Program-made: the position numbers and the translations under genes
Origin: Mikania micrantha
Taxonomy: Eukaryota > Streptophyta > Magnoliopsida > Asterales > Asteraceae
DNA length: 64,000 nt
NCBI GenBank assembly: GCA_009363875.1
Contig: CM018686.1
Location: 8,618,001-8,682,000 of the forward strand
Direction: 5' to 3'
Notes under the pieces: generated by a model
The model's input: the letters and a program-made list of their open reading frames with translations, nothing else
Databases searched by the model: none
What the model was told of the DNA's origin: nothing
Shown: piece after piece, positions 33,338 through 46,083 of the stretch
Layout: each line of letters opens with the position of its first letter
Numbering within the stretch: the first letter of the stretch is position 1

Positions 33338-35473
33338 TGTGACAATATCGGTTGAGAAATCACGTCATTGATGATGTGAGCACATTTGATTGTTCTAGAA
33401 ATCCACATTGATTTGGAAATTGTAATTATTACAGGTTGATAGAATGCGAGAAATGATGAACGTGGTCGAAAACCGTGAGCAGAACGGAGTCCTGGATTGC
33501 CCGGAATCGAAAAACGAAGAAAAATTTCTAAGTATTGAACAAATGGGCTTGTCGCGGTACGCGGAGGTGGGCTTGAGAGTCCTCTGCGGTACGCGATGCT
33601 TGAAAATATCTTAGATTCCTCCGGAAATTGTCGCGGTACGCGAAGCCCCTATTGGCTTCCCGCCGCGGTACGCGACGGGTGAGGCGGTGGAGTAAGTTGA
33701 TACTTTCATCAAATTGCATGCAGATGGTTTCATTTGTATCTTCTCGAACACAGACGCACACCAGGCGAAACTTACGACCAAATCACCCTTAAATCATCAT
33801 TTTCAAGCCACCAAAACTCAAGGATTCAACCAAGGATCGTATCTGCAAGTCCCAATCATTATTTTGCAGTCAGAAATCCGTCTGATTCGGTAATGATTAA
33901 TTTTAAACTTTCTAGTTTGTTATTGATTGATTAGATCTTGATTTTGAACGTAATGGTATAGTTAGGATTGTTGATTATTTCCAAGATGATGGCTAGGATT
34001 GATTATAAACAAAGAACACGATGTTTTAACGGTTAAATCCTTGTTTTTTCCGTTGTAATGCCCGGTTTGCATGAAATCATATCCATGATTATAATGGTTT
34101 AATCTATTTGATTATGAAAATGTAGGTGATTAGTTGGATTAATCTTTGAAATGCAAGGTTAAATCCAAGTGTTTCAAACTAATCACAATCATTAACATAC
34201 TTATTAGAACGATTATCTGATGTTTATGATAACAGTCTGATTAGTATGTTAAACATGGTTATTACACCTATTCTAATGCTACATTGTGATATCTCATGAT
34301 ATTTGGGTAATCAATAACAAGGATTGATCATTCCTAAGCCATTAAACCATCTAGAAACTGTTTTAGCATTATAATCAACAACATTAACTATTTGGTTAAT
34401 CCGAGACTATTCTGATTAATCAAGAGTGTCATCAACCTTATATTAGGAATCTAATGCCATGTAGGTTCCTTCATTATCATACATTGTATGATATAATACT
34501 AAAGTAACCAATTAAACCTTTAATATCAGTTTGATGACTTCCAAAGCAATGTCTTTGACATTGAACGTTCAGAAAGATCTAATCAGTAAATTAACACTTA
34601 AATAACTCATTAAATATAAATAAATGCAGAATCACCTCTCTATTATCATTGTTGAGATATTCTGCTACATCTATATCATCAGCTGAGTTTCGTACAACCC
34701 CTTTTATTTTTAATCTTTTATAAACATCGAGGAACACTGCTGAACTTTTATTGAACATATGATATGTATCACTGTTATCTGCGTGATTTCATGTGATTGC
34801 TGAGAACTTGTGGATTTCATGGGATATTGCTGTTAGTATCTTTATCACAGTATCAAAAGACCTCATTTCTGAACTGTATCTAGTGAACCCGTGTGGGGCC
34901 GAATAGAAAACATTGATAGTACTATTGGCTGACAACCCATTTTCCGGGAGCTTGCAACTCCCCTTGGTGCAGATGTTTGTTATCTATTTCCAATACTTCT
35001 TAATGTAGTGATAAACATTAAGATAATGAGGCACCAAGATATTTACCGACGGGTAGTATCTTCACAGAACAAGAACATAGCAGTCCGAAAGGAACTAGAT
35101 ACGGGTCCCATGGTTATCTTGAACATAACATTTTGTGAACTTATATCACATATCATATTGTGGAACATGAACTGTGTGAACTCACCAGCTTTGTGCTGAC
35201 GTTTCAAATTTAAATCTTTTTGCAGGGAAACAGTAAACGCCGGTGAGGACACACTTTTGGAATACTTGCACTTGAATAATTTAGTTTTGTAATTCAACAA
35301 ACTTAGTTGTGAATTGTAATAACGAACCATGTAATGCAATTTTTCTAAGTTAATCTGTGTGCTTGTGATATCGGATCAAGTAAGTCACACCTCACCTCAG
35401 AGACATCACCACTATGCTTCCGCAACTGTTTCAGTGACATCATCAATAGGTGACGAGAGGTGGGGGTGTGACA
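33338..35473 (+). repeat. Element D 5' LTR
   Basis: It begins TGTGACAATATCGG and ends GGGGGTGTGACA. Four CGCGGTACGCG-type inverted motifs lie at about 33550-33680. It is very similar to 42626-44762, with most differences in the first about 160 bp. Confidence 0.97.
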
Positions 35474-35476
35474 GGG

Positions 35477-35488
35477 TGGTATCAGAGC
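35477..35488 (+). promoter_or_regulatory. Element D primer-binding site
   Basis: TGGTATCAGAGC, tRNA-iMet type, three bases after the LTR end. Confidence 0.95.
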
Positions 35489-35825
35489 CACAGGTTATAG
35501 AGAATTAGGTTGACTTAGAGACCTGGACTATAACCATTGGCTCGAATAGTGACACAGAGAGCACCGAGCATAACAACTGAACAAAACTTGTTTTGAATTA
35601 AGCCAGGATAATCAGGTGGTACGAATTCCCGTTATGAGTGGCCAGCATAACTGAAATTTGCAACACGTGTGCGTTTTAGTTTAATTTAATTCAAGCAGAA
35701 CATTAATAACTATAAAGAAAAATAGTTGTCTTGAGATAGGAATAAGCATCATATCATGTGTATGTTAAATATTGTTATTTAATATTTACTTCATGATACT
35801 GATTAGAGATTTTGATTGTACAGCG

Positions 35826-36635
35826 ATGGCCGATCAAGGTGAGAGATATAATTACCAGATATTCCCCTATGTTGTGTTGGACGACACCCCGAGTTCTAGT
35901 GCAGGAGCAGATTCGGATCCTAGTGAGGCTTCATCTGCAGCCTCGCAGGCGACCCCTGCCGGACCGCATACACCATCATCTCCCCGACCTGTTACTCCAC
36001 CACCACCACTATCATCATTACCACCACCACCAGCATCTCCTATTGTACCCAGTCCTCCCCATTCACCCCTGGCTCATGCCTCTGCTGATAGGAGACAGAG
36101 TTCTTCCCCACAGAGAGTCCCTGTTTAGGACGGACTTAGGAGGATGCGGGGACAAGCCCGCAAGACCACGGGGCTGCCCCCTAGACGCCAGATGGCTCCA
36201 CGGGATGAGCCACAGACTGTCCATGAGGTGGGAGAATCCTCCCACCAAGCCGAGCTGCGGGCCCAGATGCAGCAGGTCTCTCAAGACCTGCAGGGCCTGA
36301 GGCAGGACCTTCACCAGCACCAGACTACCTTGGAGGATACTCGCACCACAGTACTTGAGATCCTCACTTCACACTTGACTCTTCTAGAGCGGGTGAATCT
36401 TATGGGTACTGACGCCCAGGCTTGGAGGACGACCATAGAGGAGCGTCTGAGTAGGACCTAGAGACAGGCACTGGTTGCTGCATTTTGGCAGCAAGTTATA
36501 GTCTGGAGAGAGAGACTGCAAGGCCGGATTTGGATGCTCGGTACACTGAGTACCAAGGCTAGACTCTTATGGTTAGCTATAGTATTGGCTACTATAGCTA
36601 TTATAGTAGCCTGCTTACCGTATTTCTTACGGTAA
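35826..36635 (+). pseudogene. Extra ORF upstream of gag in element D (homologue of 5682-6509), two stops
   Basis: It starts at the ATG at 35826 (MADQGERYNYQIF) and stays in one frame to the TAA at 36633. Only two in-frame TAGs break it: 36126-36128, where A has Trp, and 36459-36461. It shares with the A copy the acidic start, a Pro-rich part, RRMRGQARKTTGLPPRRQMA, a Gln/Leu-rich probable coiled coil, and a hydrophobic end (LLWLAIVLATIAIIVAC). The size is nearly the same (269 versus 275 codons). Conservation of the hydrophobic end between copies that otherwise differ suggests past selection, but that is inference. The function is unknown; it is neither Gag nor Pol. Confidence 0.75.
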
Positions 36636-37040
36636 GTGTGATCGAGCATCATCCATTTTTGGGACTTGTCATTGTACATACTGTAGATGGATATGTGTTA
36701 TCTGTATGGATGTGGTAGTAACACTCGTTTGTATCAAAACTTTATGATAGTACTAATAAACGGTTGTTTTGTGTATTTAATTGTGTAATGGGTTGTGTGT
36801 GTTCTGTGTGAATGGTGTGTTAATATCAAATTCATATGATCAACAACTAGAGACTAAAAACAATTCCAAGTAAGAACATGTCAACTTGAGAACATATCAA
36901 TGTGTAAACATTTCTGTATGAGAACATATCTATTGCCAATGTGGCAATGTATCATATCACTGTGAGAACAATTCTGTGTGAGAACATATCTATTGCCAGT
37001 GTGGCAATATATCATATCATTGTAAGAACAAAGTCCTGTG
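36636..37040. other. Element D leader with degenerate repeats
   Basis: Non-coding. From about 36885 there are degenerate GAGAACATATC and GTGGCAATATATC words that grade into the 23-bp array. Confidence 0.6.
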
Positions 37041-37567
37041 TGGCAACATTTCAATTGTCTGTGTGACAACATTTCAAAGTCCTGTGTGGCAACATTTCAA
37101 TTGTCTGCGTGACAACATTTCAAAGTCCTGTGTGGCAACATTTCAAAGTCCTGTGTGGCAACATTTCAATTGTCTGTGTGACAACATTTCAAAGCCCTGT
37201 GTGGCAACATTTCAAAGTCCTGTGTGGCAACATTTCAATTGTCTGTGTGACAACATTTCAAATTCCTGTGTGACAACATTTCAAAGTCCTATGTGGCAAC
37301 ATTTCAAAGTCCTGTGTGGCAACATTTCAATTGTCTGTGTGACAACATTTCAAAGCCCTGTGTGGCAACATTTCAATTGTCTGTGTGACAACATTTCAAA
37401 GCCCTGTGTGGCAACATTTCAATTGTCTGTGTGGCAACATTTCAAAGCCCTGTGTGGCAACATTTCAATTGTCTGTGTGGCAACATTTCAATTGTCTGTG
37501 TGGCAACATTTCAAAGCCCTGTGTGGCAACATTTCAAAGTCCTGTGTGGCAACGTTTCAAAGTCCTA
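37041..37567. repeat. Tandem minisatellite, 23 bp unit, about 23 copies
   Basis: Alternating forms CAACATTTCAAAGTCCTGTG and CAACATTTCAATTGTCTGTG, each with three more bases, period 23. It lies in the gypsy leader between the extra ORF and gag, the same slot as the 62/78-bp arrays in element A. A frame open through it is a by-product. Confidence 0.95.
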
Positions 37568-37867
37568 AGTTATCATAGATCAAAAACATGGGTAATAACA
37601 TATTTATATCACAGTACTGTGAGCTGTGAAATATTTTGACATGTTTTTGAATTAACAGGACTGTGTATAACTACGAACACGTGTGTGATCTGTGTATATT
37701 GAGAACATATCTGAAATATATCAATGTAGTTATACCGTTTTCTTAAAAATCACATATCGACATGATTTTTCAGTATGTCTGAAAATAGTTGAATTTTGCG
37801 ATTGAAAGGAGGTTATATCTTTAATGTTCTTGAACTGACCTGAGTTTGTCTGTATGTGAGCAGAATT
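37568..37867 (+). other. Element D leader before gag
   Basis: Non-coding; no structure beyond AT-rich sequence seen. Confidence 0.5.
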
Positions 37868-39289
37868 ATGGCTCCTAAACGAGGTCGGCCAGCTAAGAAA
37901 GTTATCAAGAACGTTACTAATCCCGAACCGAACGCTATTCCAGTTGTAATTCAAGAAACGAACATTGTTCCACCCGTAGACCCAATCGAGGTCGGAATGG
38001 GATCGGGTGTTTTCACAGAGCACTGTTCCACCGACAGTTTCCAGTGGATCAGTATTGAACGAAGAAATGATAGCACGAATAGTAAAAGAACAGCTATCTG
38101 CTGCTGGTATCGTAATGCCACACCAGCAACACAATACTTCGGGTTTTGGTGGAAACCATGTGGAACAAAATGTTACTAGTGGACGCGTAGAAACTCATCA
38201 TAACACCGGTACAACTACAACTGCTCCTGATCCACCACGACAGGGATGTACTTATAAGTATTTTGCTTCCTGCAACCCTCCTCCTTTTACCGGAAAGGAA
38301 GGAGCGGCTGGTCTCTTAAGGTGGATTGAGGAGATGGAAACCAAACTCAAAATCAGCCAGTGTTTGGAAGAGCATAAGGTGTCTTATGCTGCCTGTTCTC
38401 TGAAAGACTCAGCTTTAACTTGGTGGAATACCCAGGCTAAGACTTTGGGTACAGCTACAATTGACTCGATGGGCTGGAACGATTTCAAAACTCTGATTAG
38501 ATCAGAGTACTGCCCAATTACTGAAATTCAAAAACTCCAGGAGGAATTCTGGAATCATTCTATGATCGGTGCAGATTGTTTGGCTTACATCGATCGGTTT
38601 CACGAACTTACTTGTTTACTTCCCGATATGTTTCCTACGGAAGCAGTTTTAATCGAGAAGTACATTAAGGGTTTGATTCCCCAGATTCGGGGAATGGTGA
38701 CTGCAGCTGAACCTACAACTCTGAAACATACAATTCTGTTGACCACTAAGCTTACCAATGAGGCGGTAAGGAGTGGTACTCTACCTTTGAAAACTCAGAA
38801 GGCGGTGAGCCGTAGTGATATCGGTACCTCGAACGTTTCAAAAGGTACTAAACGAAAGTGGTTTGCCAAAACCAAGGCGAAAGCTCCAGCTGAGACTAGC
38901 CAGAGCAAGCCAACTGTGAAAAACTATGGTGCTGCTATTCCTAAGAGGAAAATGTATACCGGGCAGGCGCCCAAATGCAATAAATGTCCATTCCATCACA
39001 CAGGACCGTGTCCTGTTTGTGCTAACTGTAATTGAGTTGGACATTTCACTAAATATTGCAACTTTCCTGCTCAACCACAAAATCAAGCACCACGACAAAC
39101 CACTCAAACCAACCACTCATGCTTCAAATGTGGAAGTCCTGACCATCTCATGCGAAACTGTCCAAACAATAACACCAATCCGGGAAATGAAGCTAGAGGG
39201 AGAGCTTTTCATATTGGTGCGACCGAGGCGAGACATGATGCGAATATTGTCACTGGTACGTTTACTCTTAATAATCTTTACGCATCAGT
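37868..39289 (+). pseudogene. gag: Element D gag, disrupted
   Basis: It starts at the ATG at 37868 (MAPKRGRPAKKVIKN). The frame shifts between about 38000 and 38030. The capsid domain is then open (RQGCTYKYFASCNPPPFTG; TWWNTQAKTLGTATID). A TGA at 39033-39035 replaces CGA inside the first zinc knuckle (CANCN-x-VGH). The second knuckle CFKCGSPDHLMRNC is intact near 39122. Gag packages the element RNA. Confidence 0.9.
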
Positions 39290-42200
39290 TCTTTTTGATA
39301 CAGGGGCAGATAAGAGTTTTATCTCTCCTGAATTTGCATCATTACTTTCATTGCCTACGGTAGATTTAGAAACTCTTTATGTCATTGAACTTGCTAATGG
39401 CAAGTTAATCAAAACTAGCAGTGTTATTCAAGGATGTTCCTTGAATTTCAATGATCATCTTTTTAATATCAATTTACTTCCTATTGAGCTTGGGAGATTT
39501 GATGTCGTTGTTGGCATGGATTGGCTTTCTGATAACCAAGCGGAAGTTGTCTGTCAAAACAAGGTGATCCATATTCCATTACCTAACGGTAATACACTGG
39601 TAGTTCAAGGAGAACGAGCTGGTAGAAATCTTGGTATCATATCTTGTATGCGAGCTCAGAAATTCTTAAGGAAAGTTTGTTATGCTTTCCTGGCACACGT
39701 GACTGAGCACAATTCTTCACCCAAACAAATCACAGACATCCCAGTAATCAAGGATTTTCCGAAGTTTTTCCTGAAGATATATCAGGATTACCCCCAATGA
39801 GACAAGTTTAATTTCGTATTGACTTGATTCCAGGTGCAGCACCTGTTGCTAAAGCCCCGTATCGGCTTGCACCATCCGAAATGCAAGAACTTTCAAGTCA
39901 ATTACAGGAACTTTTAGACAAAGGTTTTATTAGACCTAGTTTCTCACCTTGGGGAGCACGTATTCTTTTTGTGAAAAAGAAAGATGGTTCATTCAGGATG
40001 TGCATTGACTACAGAGAACTCAATAAACTGACAATCAAGAACCGTTATCCACTACCTCGTATCGATGATCTGTTTGATCAACTACAAGGTGCTACTTATT
40101 TTTCAAAAATCAATTTAAGATCTGGATATCATCAGTTACGAATTCATGATGATGACGTAAATAAAACTGCTTTTAGAACTCGATACGGACATTATGAATT
40201 TTTAGTAATGCCGCTTTGTTTAACCAATGCACCTGCAGTTTTCATGGATCTGATGAATCGAATATGTAGACCTTATCTAGATAAATTTGTGATTGTGTTT
40301 ATTGATGATATTCTTATTTATTCTCGCAATCAACAAGAACATGCTCAACACTTGAAATTAATCCTAGAACTTTTGGCACATGAGAAATTATATGCCAAAT
40401 TCTCCAAGTGTGAGTTTTGGTTACGAGAAGTTCAATTTCTTGGGCATGTTGAAAATGAGAACGATATTCAAGTGGATCCCAGTAAGATTCAAGCGGTGAA
40501 ACAATGGGAAACACCACGAACCCCAACTGAAATACGTCAATTCTTGGGGCTGGCAGGTTATTATCGTCTATTCATTAAGAAATTTTCAAAGATAGCCTTG
40601 CCATTGACCACATTGACACAGAAAAATCAACCGTTTATATGGGATTCCCAACAGGACGAGGCATTCCAACTGTTGAAACACAAACTCTGCAATGCACCTA
40701 TCTTGGCATTACCAGAAGGTACTGATAATTTCACAGTATACTGTGATGGTTCTCGTCAAGGTCTTGGGTGTGTTTTAATGCAGAATGACAAGGTAATTGC
40801 TTATGCTTCTCGACAACTGAAAATACATGAGAAGAACTATACCACTCATGATCTAGAACTTGGTGCAGTGGTGTTTGCACTCAAGATTTGGAAACACTAT
40901 TTGTACGGAACCAAGTGTATTATATACACTGATCACAAAAGTCTCCAGCACATTCTAGATCAGAAAATGTTGAACATGCGACAGAGGCGGTGGATTGAAC
41001 TTTTAAATGACTATGACTGTGAAATTCGTTATCACCCAGGTAAAGCGAATGTCGTAGCCGATGCCTTGAGTCGCAAGGAACGAGTCAAACCTTTACGTGT
41101 GAAAGCGTTAGGAATGACCATTCAAACCAGCCTAATTCCTCAGATTAAAGAGGCTCAGCAACAAGCTTTACAAACAACAAACTATTCTGCTGAGGGACTG
41201 AGGGGATTAGATAAGAAACTGGATACCAAGACTGATGGAGTGTTGTATTTCAAAAGCCGAATTTGGGTTCCTTTATTCGGTAACTCTCGAACAATTATCT
41301 TGGATGAGGCGCACAAATCCAGGTATTCTATTCATCCAGATGCTGATAAAAAGTATAAAGATCTTAAAGACTTTTACTGGTGGCCTGGAATGAAGAAACA
41401 TATAGCTGAATACGTGGATCGATGTTTAACATGTCTCAAAGTTAAGGCTGAACATCACGACCTTCTGGGTTATTGCAACAATTAACCTGAGATTCCTATG
41501 TGGAAATGGGATCAGATCTCCATGGATTTTATCACTAAACTACCCAGAACATCACGTAATCATGACTCTATATGGGTTATTGTTGATCGCCTTACTAAAT
41601 ATGCGCATTTCTTACCCATCCGAGAAGATTATTCTATGGATCGACTCGCTAAACTCTATGTTAATGTGATTGTATCTTGACATGGAGTATCAATCTCTAT
41701 CATTTCTGACAGAGATTGTCGAATTATGTCACGATTTTGGCAAACTCTTCAGAATGCTCTGGACACACAAATCAACATGAGCACAGCTTATCATCCACAA
41801 ACTGACGGGCAGACTGAACGAACAAATCAAACTCTTGAAGATATGCTCAGAAGCTGTGTGATTGATTTTGGTGGTAGCTGGGATATTCATCTTCCACTTG
41901 TTGAATTCTCATACAATGACAGTTACCATACCAGTATTCAATGCGCTCCATTCGAAGCACTTTATGGACGCAAGTGTATATCACCTATCTGTTGGTCAGA
42001 GGTAGGTGAAAGTCAAATCATAGGCCCAGAATTCATTCAGGAAACAACTGATAAGATCGCATTCATTCAGGAACGAATTAAAGCTGCTCGCGATCGTCAA
42101 AAGTGTTACGCTGATAATCGTCGTAGACTGTTAAAATTCCAAATAGGTGATCGAGTAATGTTGAAAGTTTCACCTTGGAAGGGCATTTTCAGATTCGGAA

Positions 42201-42562
42201 AGAGAGGTAAACTTTCACCAAGATTTGTAGGACCATTCAAAATTCTTGAACGAATTGGATCAGTAGCCTACAGACTTGAATTACCTCTTGAACTCAGTAA
42301 CATTCACGATGTCTTTCATATATCGAATCTGAAGAAGTGCCTAACTGACGAATCATTGATCGTACCTCTCGAAGAGATTCAAATTGATGAAAAACTTCGG
42401 TTCAGTGAAGAACCAGTAGAGGTAATGGATCGAAAAAAGAAAATGCTGAAACGTAGTCGCATAACAATCATTAAGGTACGATGGAACTCGCAACATGGAC
42501 CCGAGTATACGTGGGAACGTGAAGATCAGATGAAAGCAAAGTACCCACATCTATTCTCATAA
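39290..42562 (+). pseudogene. pol: Element D pol: protease, RT, RNase H, integrase, chromodomain-like tail
   Basis: The protease site LFDTGADKSFI is near 39291-39325. A lost base near 39760 shifts the frame, and a TAA at 39809-39811 replaces GAA. RT (KKKDGSFRMCIDYREL; FIDDILIYS) and RNase H (VYCDGSRQGLGCVL, Asp intact) are open from 39812 to a TAA at 41483-41485 caused by small indels. Integrase resumes (MDFITKLP), meets a TGA at 41678-41680 in place of CGA, then runs to 42562. It includes TAYHPQTDGQTERTNQTLED, a GPF motif and a chromodomain-like tail (KVRWNSQHGPEYTWERED) that could steer integration to chromatin marks. The CGA-to-TGA changes fit deamination of methylated CpG. Confidence 0.92.
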
Positions 42563-42589
42563 ATGATTGTCATTATGTAAGTCTTCACT

Positions 42590-42608
42590 AAATTTCGGGA
42601 CGAAATTT
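42590..42608 (+). repeat. Pre-PPT inverted repeat of element D
   Basis: AAATTTCGGGACGAAATTT: 8-bp arms around GGA. Element B has the same repeat at 12747-12765 with one arm mutated. Confidence 0.9.
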
Positions 42609-42613
42609 CTCTA

Positions 42614-42625
42614 ACAGGGGGAGAC
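42614..42625 (+). promoter_or_regulatory. Element D polypurine tract
   Basis: ACAGGGGGAGAC directly before the 3' LTR. Confidence 0.93.
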
Positions 42626-44762
42626 TGTGACAATAGTGGTTGAGAAATCACGTCATTGATGATGTGAGCACATTTGGTTGTTCTAGAATTCCACGTTGAT
42701 TTGGCAATCGTAATTATTACAAGTTGATATAATGTGAGAAATGATGAACGTGGGCGAAAACCGTGAGCAGAACGGAGTCCTGGATTGCCCGGAATCGAAA
42801 AACGAAGAAAAATTTCTAAGTATTGAACAAATGGGCTTGTCGCGGTACGCGGTGTTGGGCTTGAGAGTCCTCCACGATACTCGATGCTTGAAAATATCTT
42901 AGATTCCTCCGGAAATCGTCGCGGTACGCGAAGCCCCTATTGGCTTCCCGCCGCGGTACGCGACGGGTGAGGCGGTGGAGTAAGTCGATATTTTCATCAG
43001 ATTGCATGCAGATGGTTTCATTTGTATCTTCTTGAACTCAGACGCACACCAGGCGAAACTTACGACCAAATCACCCTTAAATCATCATTTTCAAGCCACC
43101 AAAACTGAAGGATTCAACCAAGGATCGTATCTGCAAGTCCCAATCGTTGTTTTGCAGTCAGAAATCCGTCTGATTTGGTAATGATTAATTTTAAACTTTC
43201 TAGTTTGTTATTGATTGATTAGATCTTGATTTTGAACGTAATGGTATAGTTAGGATTGTTGATTATTGCCTAGATGATGGCTAGGATTGATTATAAACAA
43301 AGAACACGTTGTTTTAACGGTTAAATCCTTGTTTTGATCCGTTGTAATGCCCGGTTTGCATGAAATCATATCCATGATTATAATGGTTTAATCCATTTGA
43401 TTATGACAATGTAGGTGATTAGTTGGATTAATCTTTGAAATGCAAGGTTAAATCCAAGTGTTTCAAACTAATCACAATCATTAACATACTTATTAGAACG
43501 ATTATCTGATGTTTATGATAACAGTCAGATTAGTATGTTAAACATGGTTATTACACCTATTCTGATGCTACGTTGTGATATCTCATGATATTTGGGTAAT
43601 CAATAACAAGGATTGATCATTCCTAAGCCATTAAACCATCTAGAAATTGTTTTAGCATTATAATCAACATCATTAACTATTTGGTTAATCCGAGACTATT
43701 CTGATTAATCAAGAGTGTCATCAACCTTATATTAGGAATCTAATGCAATGTAGGTTCCTACATTATCATACATTGTATGATATAATACTAAAGTAACCAA
43801 TTAAACCTTTAATATCAGTTTGATGACTTCCAAAGCAATGTCTTTGACATTGAACGTTTAGAAAGATCTAATCAGTAAATTAACACTTAAATAACTCATT
43901 AAATATAAATAAATGCAGAATCACCTCTCTATTATCAGTGTTGAGATATTCTGCTACATCTATATCATCAGGTGAGTTTCGTACAACCCCTTTTATTTTT
44001 AATCTTTTATAAACATCGGGGAACACTGCTGAACTTTTATTGAACATATGATATGTATCACTGTTATCTGCATGATTTCATGTGATTGCTGAGAACTTGT
44101 GGATTTCATGGGATTTTGCCGTTAGTATCTTTATCACAGTATCAAAAGACCTCATTTCTGAACTGTATCTAGTGAACCCGTGTGGGGCCGAATAGAAAAC
44201 ATTGATAGTACTATTGGCTGACAACCCATTTGCCGGGAGCTTGCAACTCCCTTTGGTGCAGATGTTTGTTATCTATTTCCAATACTTCTTAATGTAGTGA
44301 TAAACATTAAGATAATGAGGCACCAAGATATTTACCGACGGGTAGTATCTTCACAGAACAAGAACATAACAGTCCGAAAGGAACTAGATACGGGTCCCAT
44401 GGTTATCTTGAACATAACATTTTGTGAACTTATATCACATATCATATTGTGGAACATGAACTGTATGAACTCACCAGCTTTGTGCTGACGTTTCAAATTT
44501 AAATCTTTTTGCAGGGAAACAGTAAACGCCGGTGAGGACACACTTTTGGAATACTTGCACTTGCATAATTTAGTTTTGTAATTCAACAAACTTAGTTGTG
44601 AATTGTAATAACGAACCATGTAATGTAATTTTTCTAAGTTAATCTGTGTGCTTGTGATATTGGATCAAGTAAGTCACACCTCACCTCAGAGACATCACCA
44701 TTATGCTTCCGCAACCGTTTCAGTGACATCATCAACAGGTGACGAGAGGTGGGGGTGTGACA
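42626..44762 (+). repeat. Element D 3' LTR
   Basis: 2137 bp, TGTGACAATAGTGG to GGGGGTGTGACA, pairing with 33338-35473. It contains the four inverted motifs at about 42838-42968; the second is decayed. Confidence 0.97.
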
Positions 44763-44767
44763 TCACA
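44763..44767. repeat. Target-site duplication TCACA (right) of element D
   Basis: Matches 33333-33337. Confidence 0.95.
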
Positions 44768-46064
44768 GTCAGATCAGGTATCTGATGAATGTTCTTCTGC
44801 TCATTCTACATGTTTTAATTGTGTTGACCTTGACAGCAAGATCCTTGCTTATCAGAATCACAATGCTGCTTTGATCAGCGATCTCAACTAGTGTATTGAG
44901 GCAAACAAAGTTTTAAAAGCTAATGAAAAAGATTTTCAAGCTAAAATTGAACTTTTAAACAGACAACTTCATGAGGCTGAGATTGCTGTTCTGAACATGC
45001 AAGATGCTATAATTTCTTATCTCAATACCATCAATGAGATAAAGTAGTTAGCCATAGTTGAATGTGATTATGAAACCTTAGGTCAAAAGCTCAAGAGCTA
45101 TGAAAGCTCCTCTTATATCATTGAGCACATGATCAGTAAGGGTACTGATCAGAAGGGTAAGGGAAAGGTGAGCTATCAACATTGTCCTCCACCAATCTTA
45201 AACAGCTTTGTCAACTCCCCAGATGATAAAGATGTTTAAGATTTCCAAGTTAAAACTCCGTTAGTAATTGATCCAATTGGGATGATTACTGATGAGGGTT
45301 CTTCCTTGTCAGAGGAATCTTTTGTGAAGGAAATTGTTGAAGATTGGGTCTCAGATTCTAAGGATGAATCTGATAATTCATCTGATTGTGTTACTGCTCA
45401 AAATCAGCCACATGTTGTCATGAAAGGTGACCCAATCTCATCTTCAAAAATCTATCAAGCATTGGGCATTGTGAAAGCTTCAAAAGAAAATGAAGCTTGT
45501 GTGTCTAACAAGATCGACAATCTTGTTCCTAATGGGAGAAAGGGTTTGGGTTTTAATCAGAACAAGTCTAAAACAAATGTTTTTAAAACACAAAAGCAGT
45601 CTTTTTCTGAACTAAAACATTTTCATAAAAAAGGTGACAGAGTTTGCTTTAAGTGTGGCGCACCTGGACACATAGTTAGATTTTGTCCACAGTTAATCAG
45701 ACCAAAGGTTGCACCACCCAGAAAACTTAATCAGATTTTTATCAAAGCTATCAAATCTGAATCAAAGTCAACTCAAGCAAAACCCAAACAACCAAATCAG
45801 GTTAAACCTTTGGACAAGGGTAAAGGGAAATTGGTGAACTTGGATGTTCCCAAAGCGATTAATGTAAATCAATCAAAGTCATCATCCATTTACCTGAAAA
45901 ACTCTTTCAGGAAAAACACTGTCTGGAAAGTCAAGTCTTCTGAGACTTTAGTTTTACCCACTCCAGACAAGGCTTCCCCGGATGGTAAATAGATCGATGT
46001 TTGGATCCGAGACTCATTGGGACAACCCAAGACTGTAAAGCCTTGGGTTCCCAAAATGAACTAA
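44768..46064 (+). pseudogene. gag: Element F gag, part after the element D insertion
   Basis: Reading TCACA once across the removed insertion continues the upstream frame (SQSDQVSDECSSAHSTC). Stops appear within the next about 470 bp (TAG near 44888 and 45046, TAA near 45237). The frame is then open from about 45282 with a Lys-rich strip and a second knuckle CFKCGAPGHIVRFC. It ends in a run of stops from 45990 onward; the conserved KPWVPKMN is followed by TAA, as in element C. A coiled-coil-like region (KDFQAKIELLNRQLHEAEIA) lies near 44930. Confidence 0.85.
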
Positions 46065-46083
46065 TTATTTGTATTTGTGTAGG

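Larger units (their letters stand above)
33338..44762 (+). mobile_element. Element D: complete Ty3/gypsy (Tekay-like chromovirus) nested in element F
   Basis: 11,425 bp with 2136- and 2137-bp LTRs, TSD TCACA, PBS, an extra ORF, a 23-bp tandem array, gag, pol with chromodomain-like tail, a pre-PPT inverted repeat and a PPT. It is a close relative of element A and of the solo LTR at 7366-9503. The internal genes carry several stops and shifts, so this copy is not autonomous. Confidence 0.97.

Noticed and set aside
37041..37567. CRISPR-like regular array
   Set aside because: Units are directly tandem with no unique spacers; it is a 23-bp minisatellite in a plant gypsy leader.
37063..37578. 171-residue repetitive ORF
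   Set aside because: It is a by-product of a stop-free 23-bp repeat; there is no homology and it lies in the leader between the extra ORF and gag.
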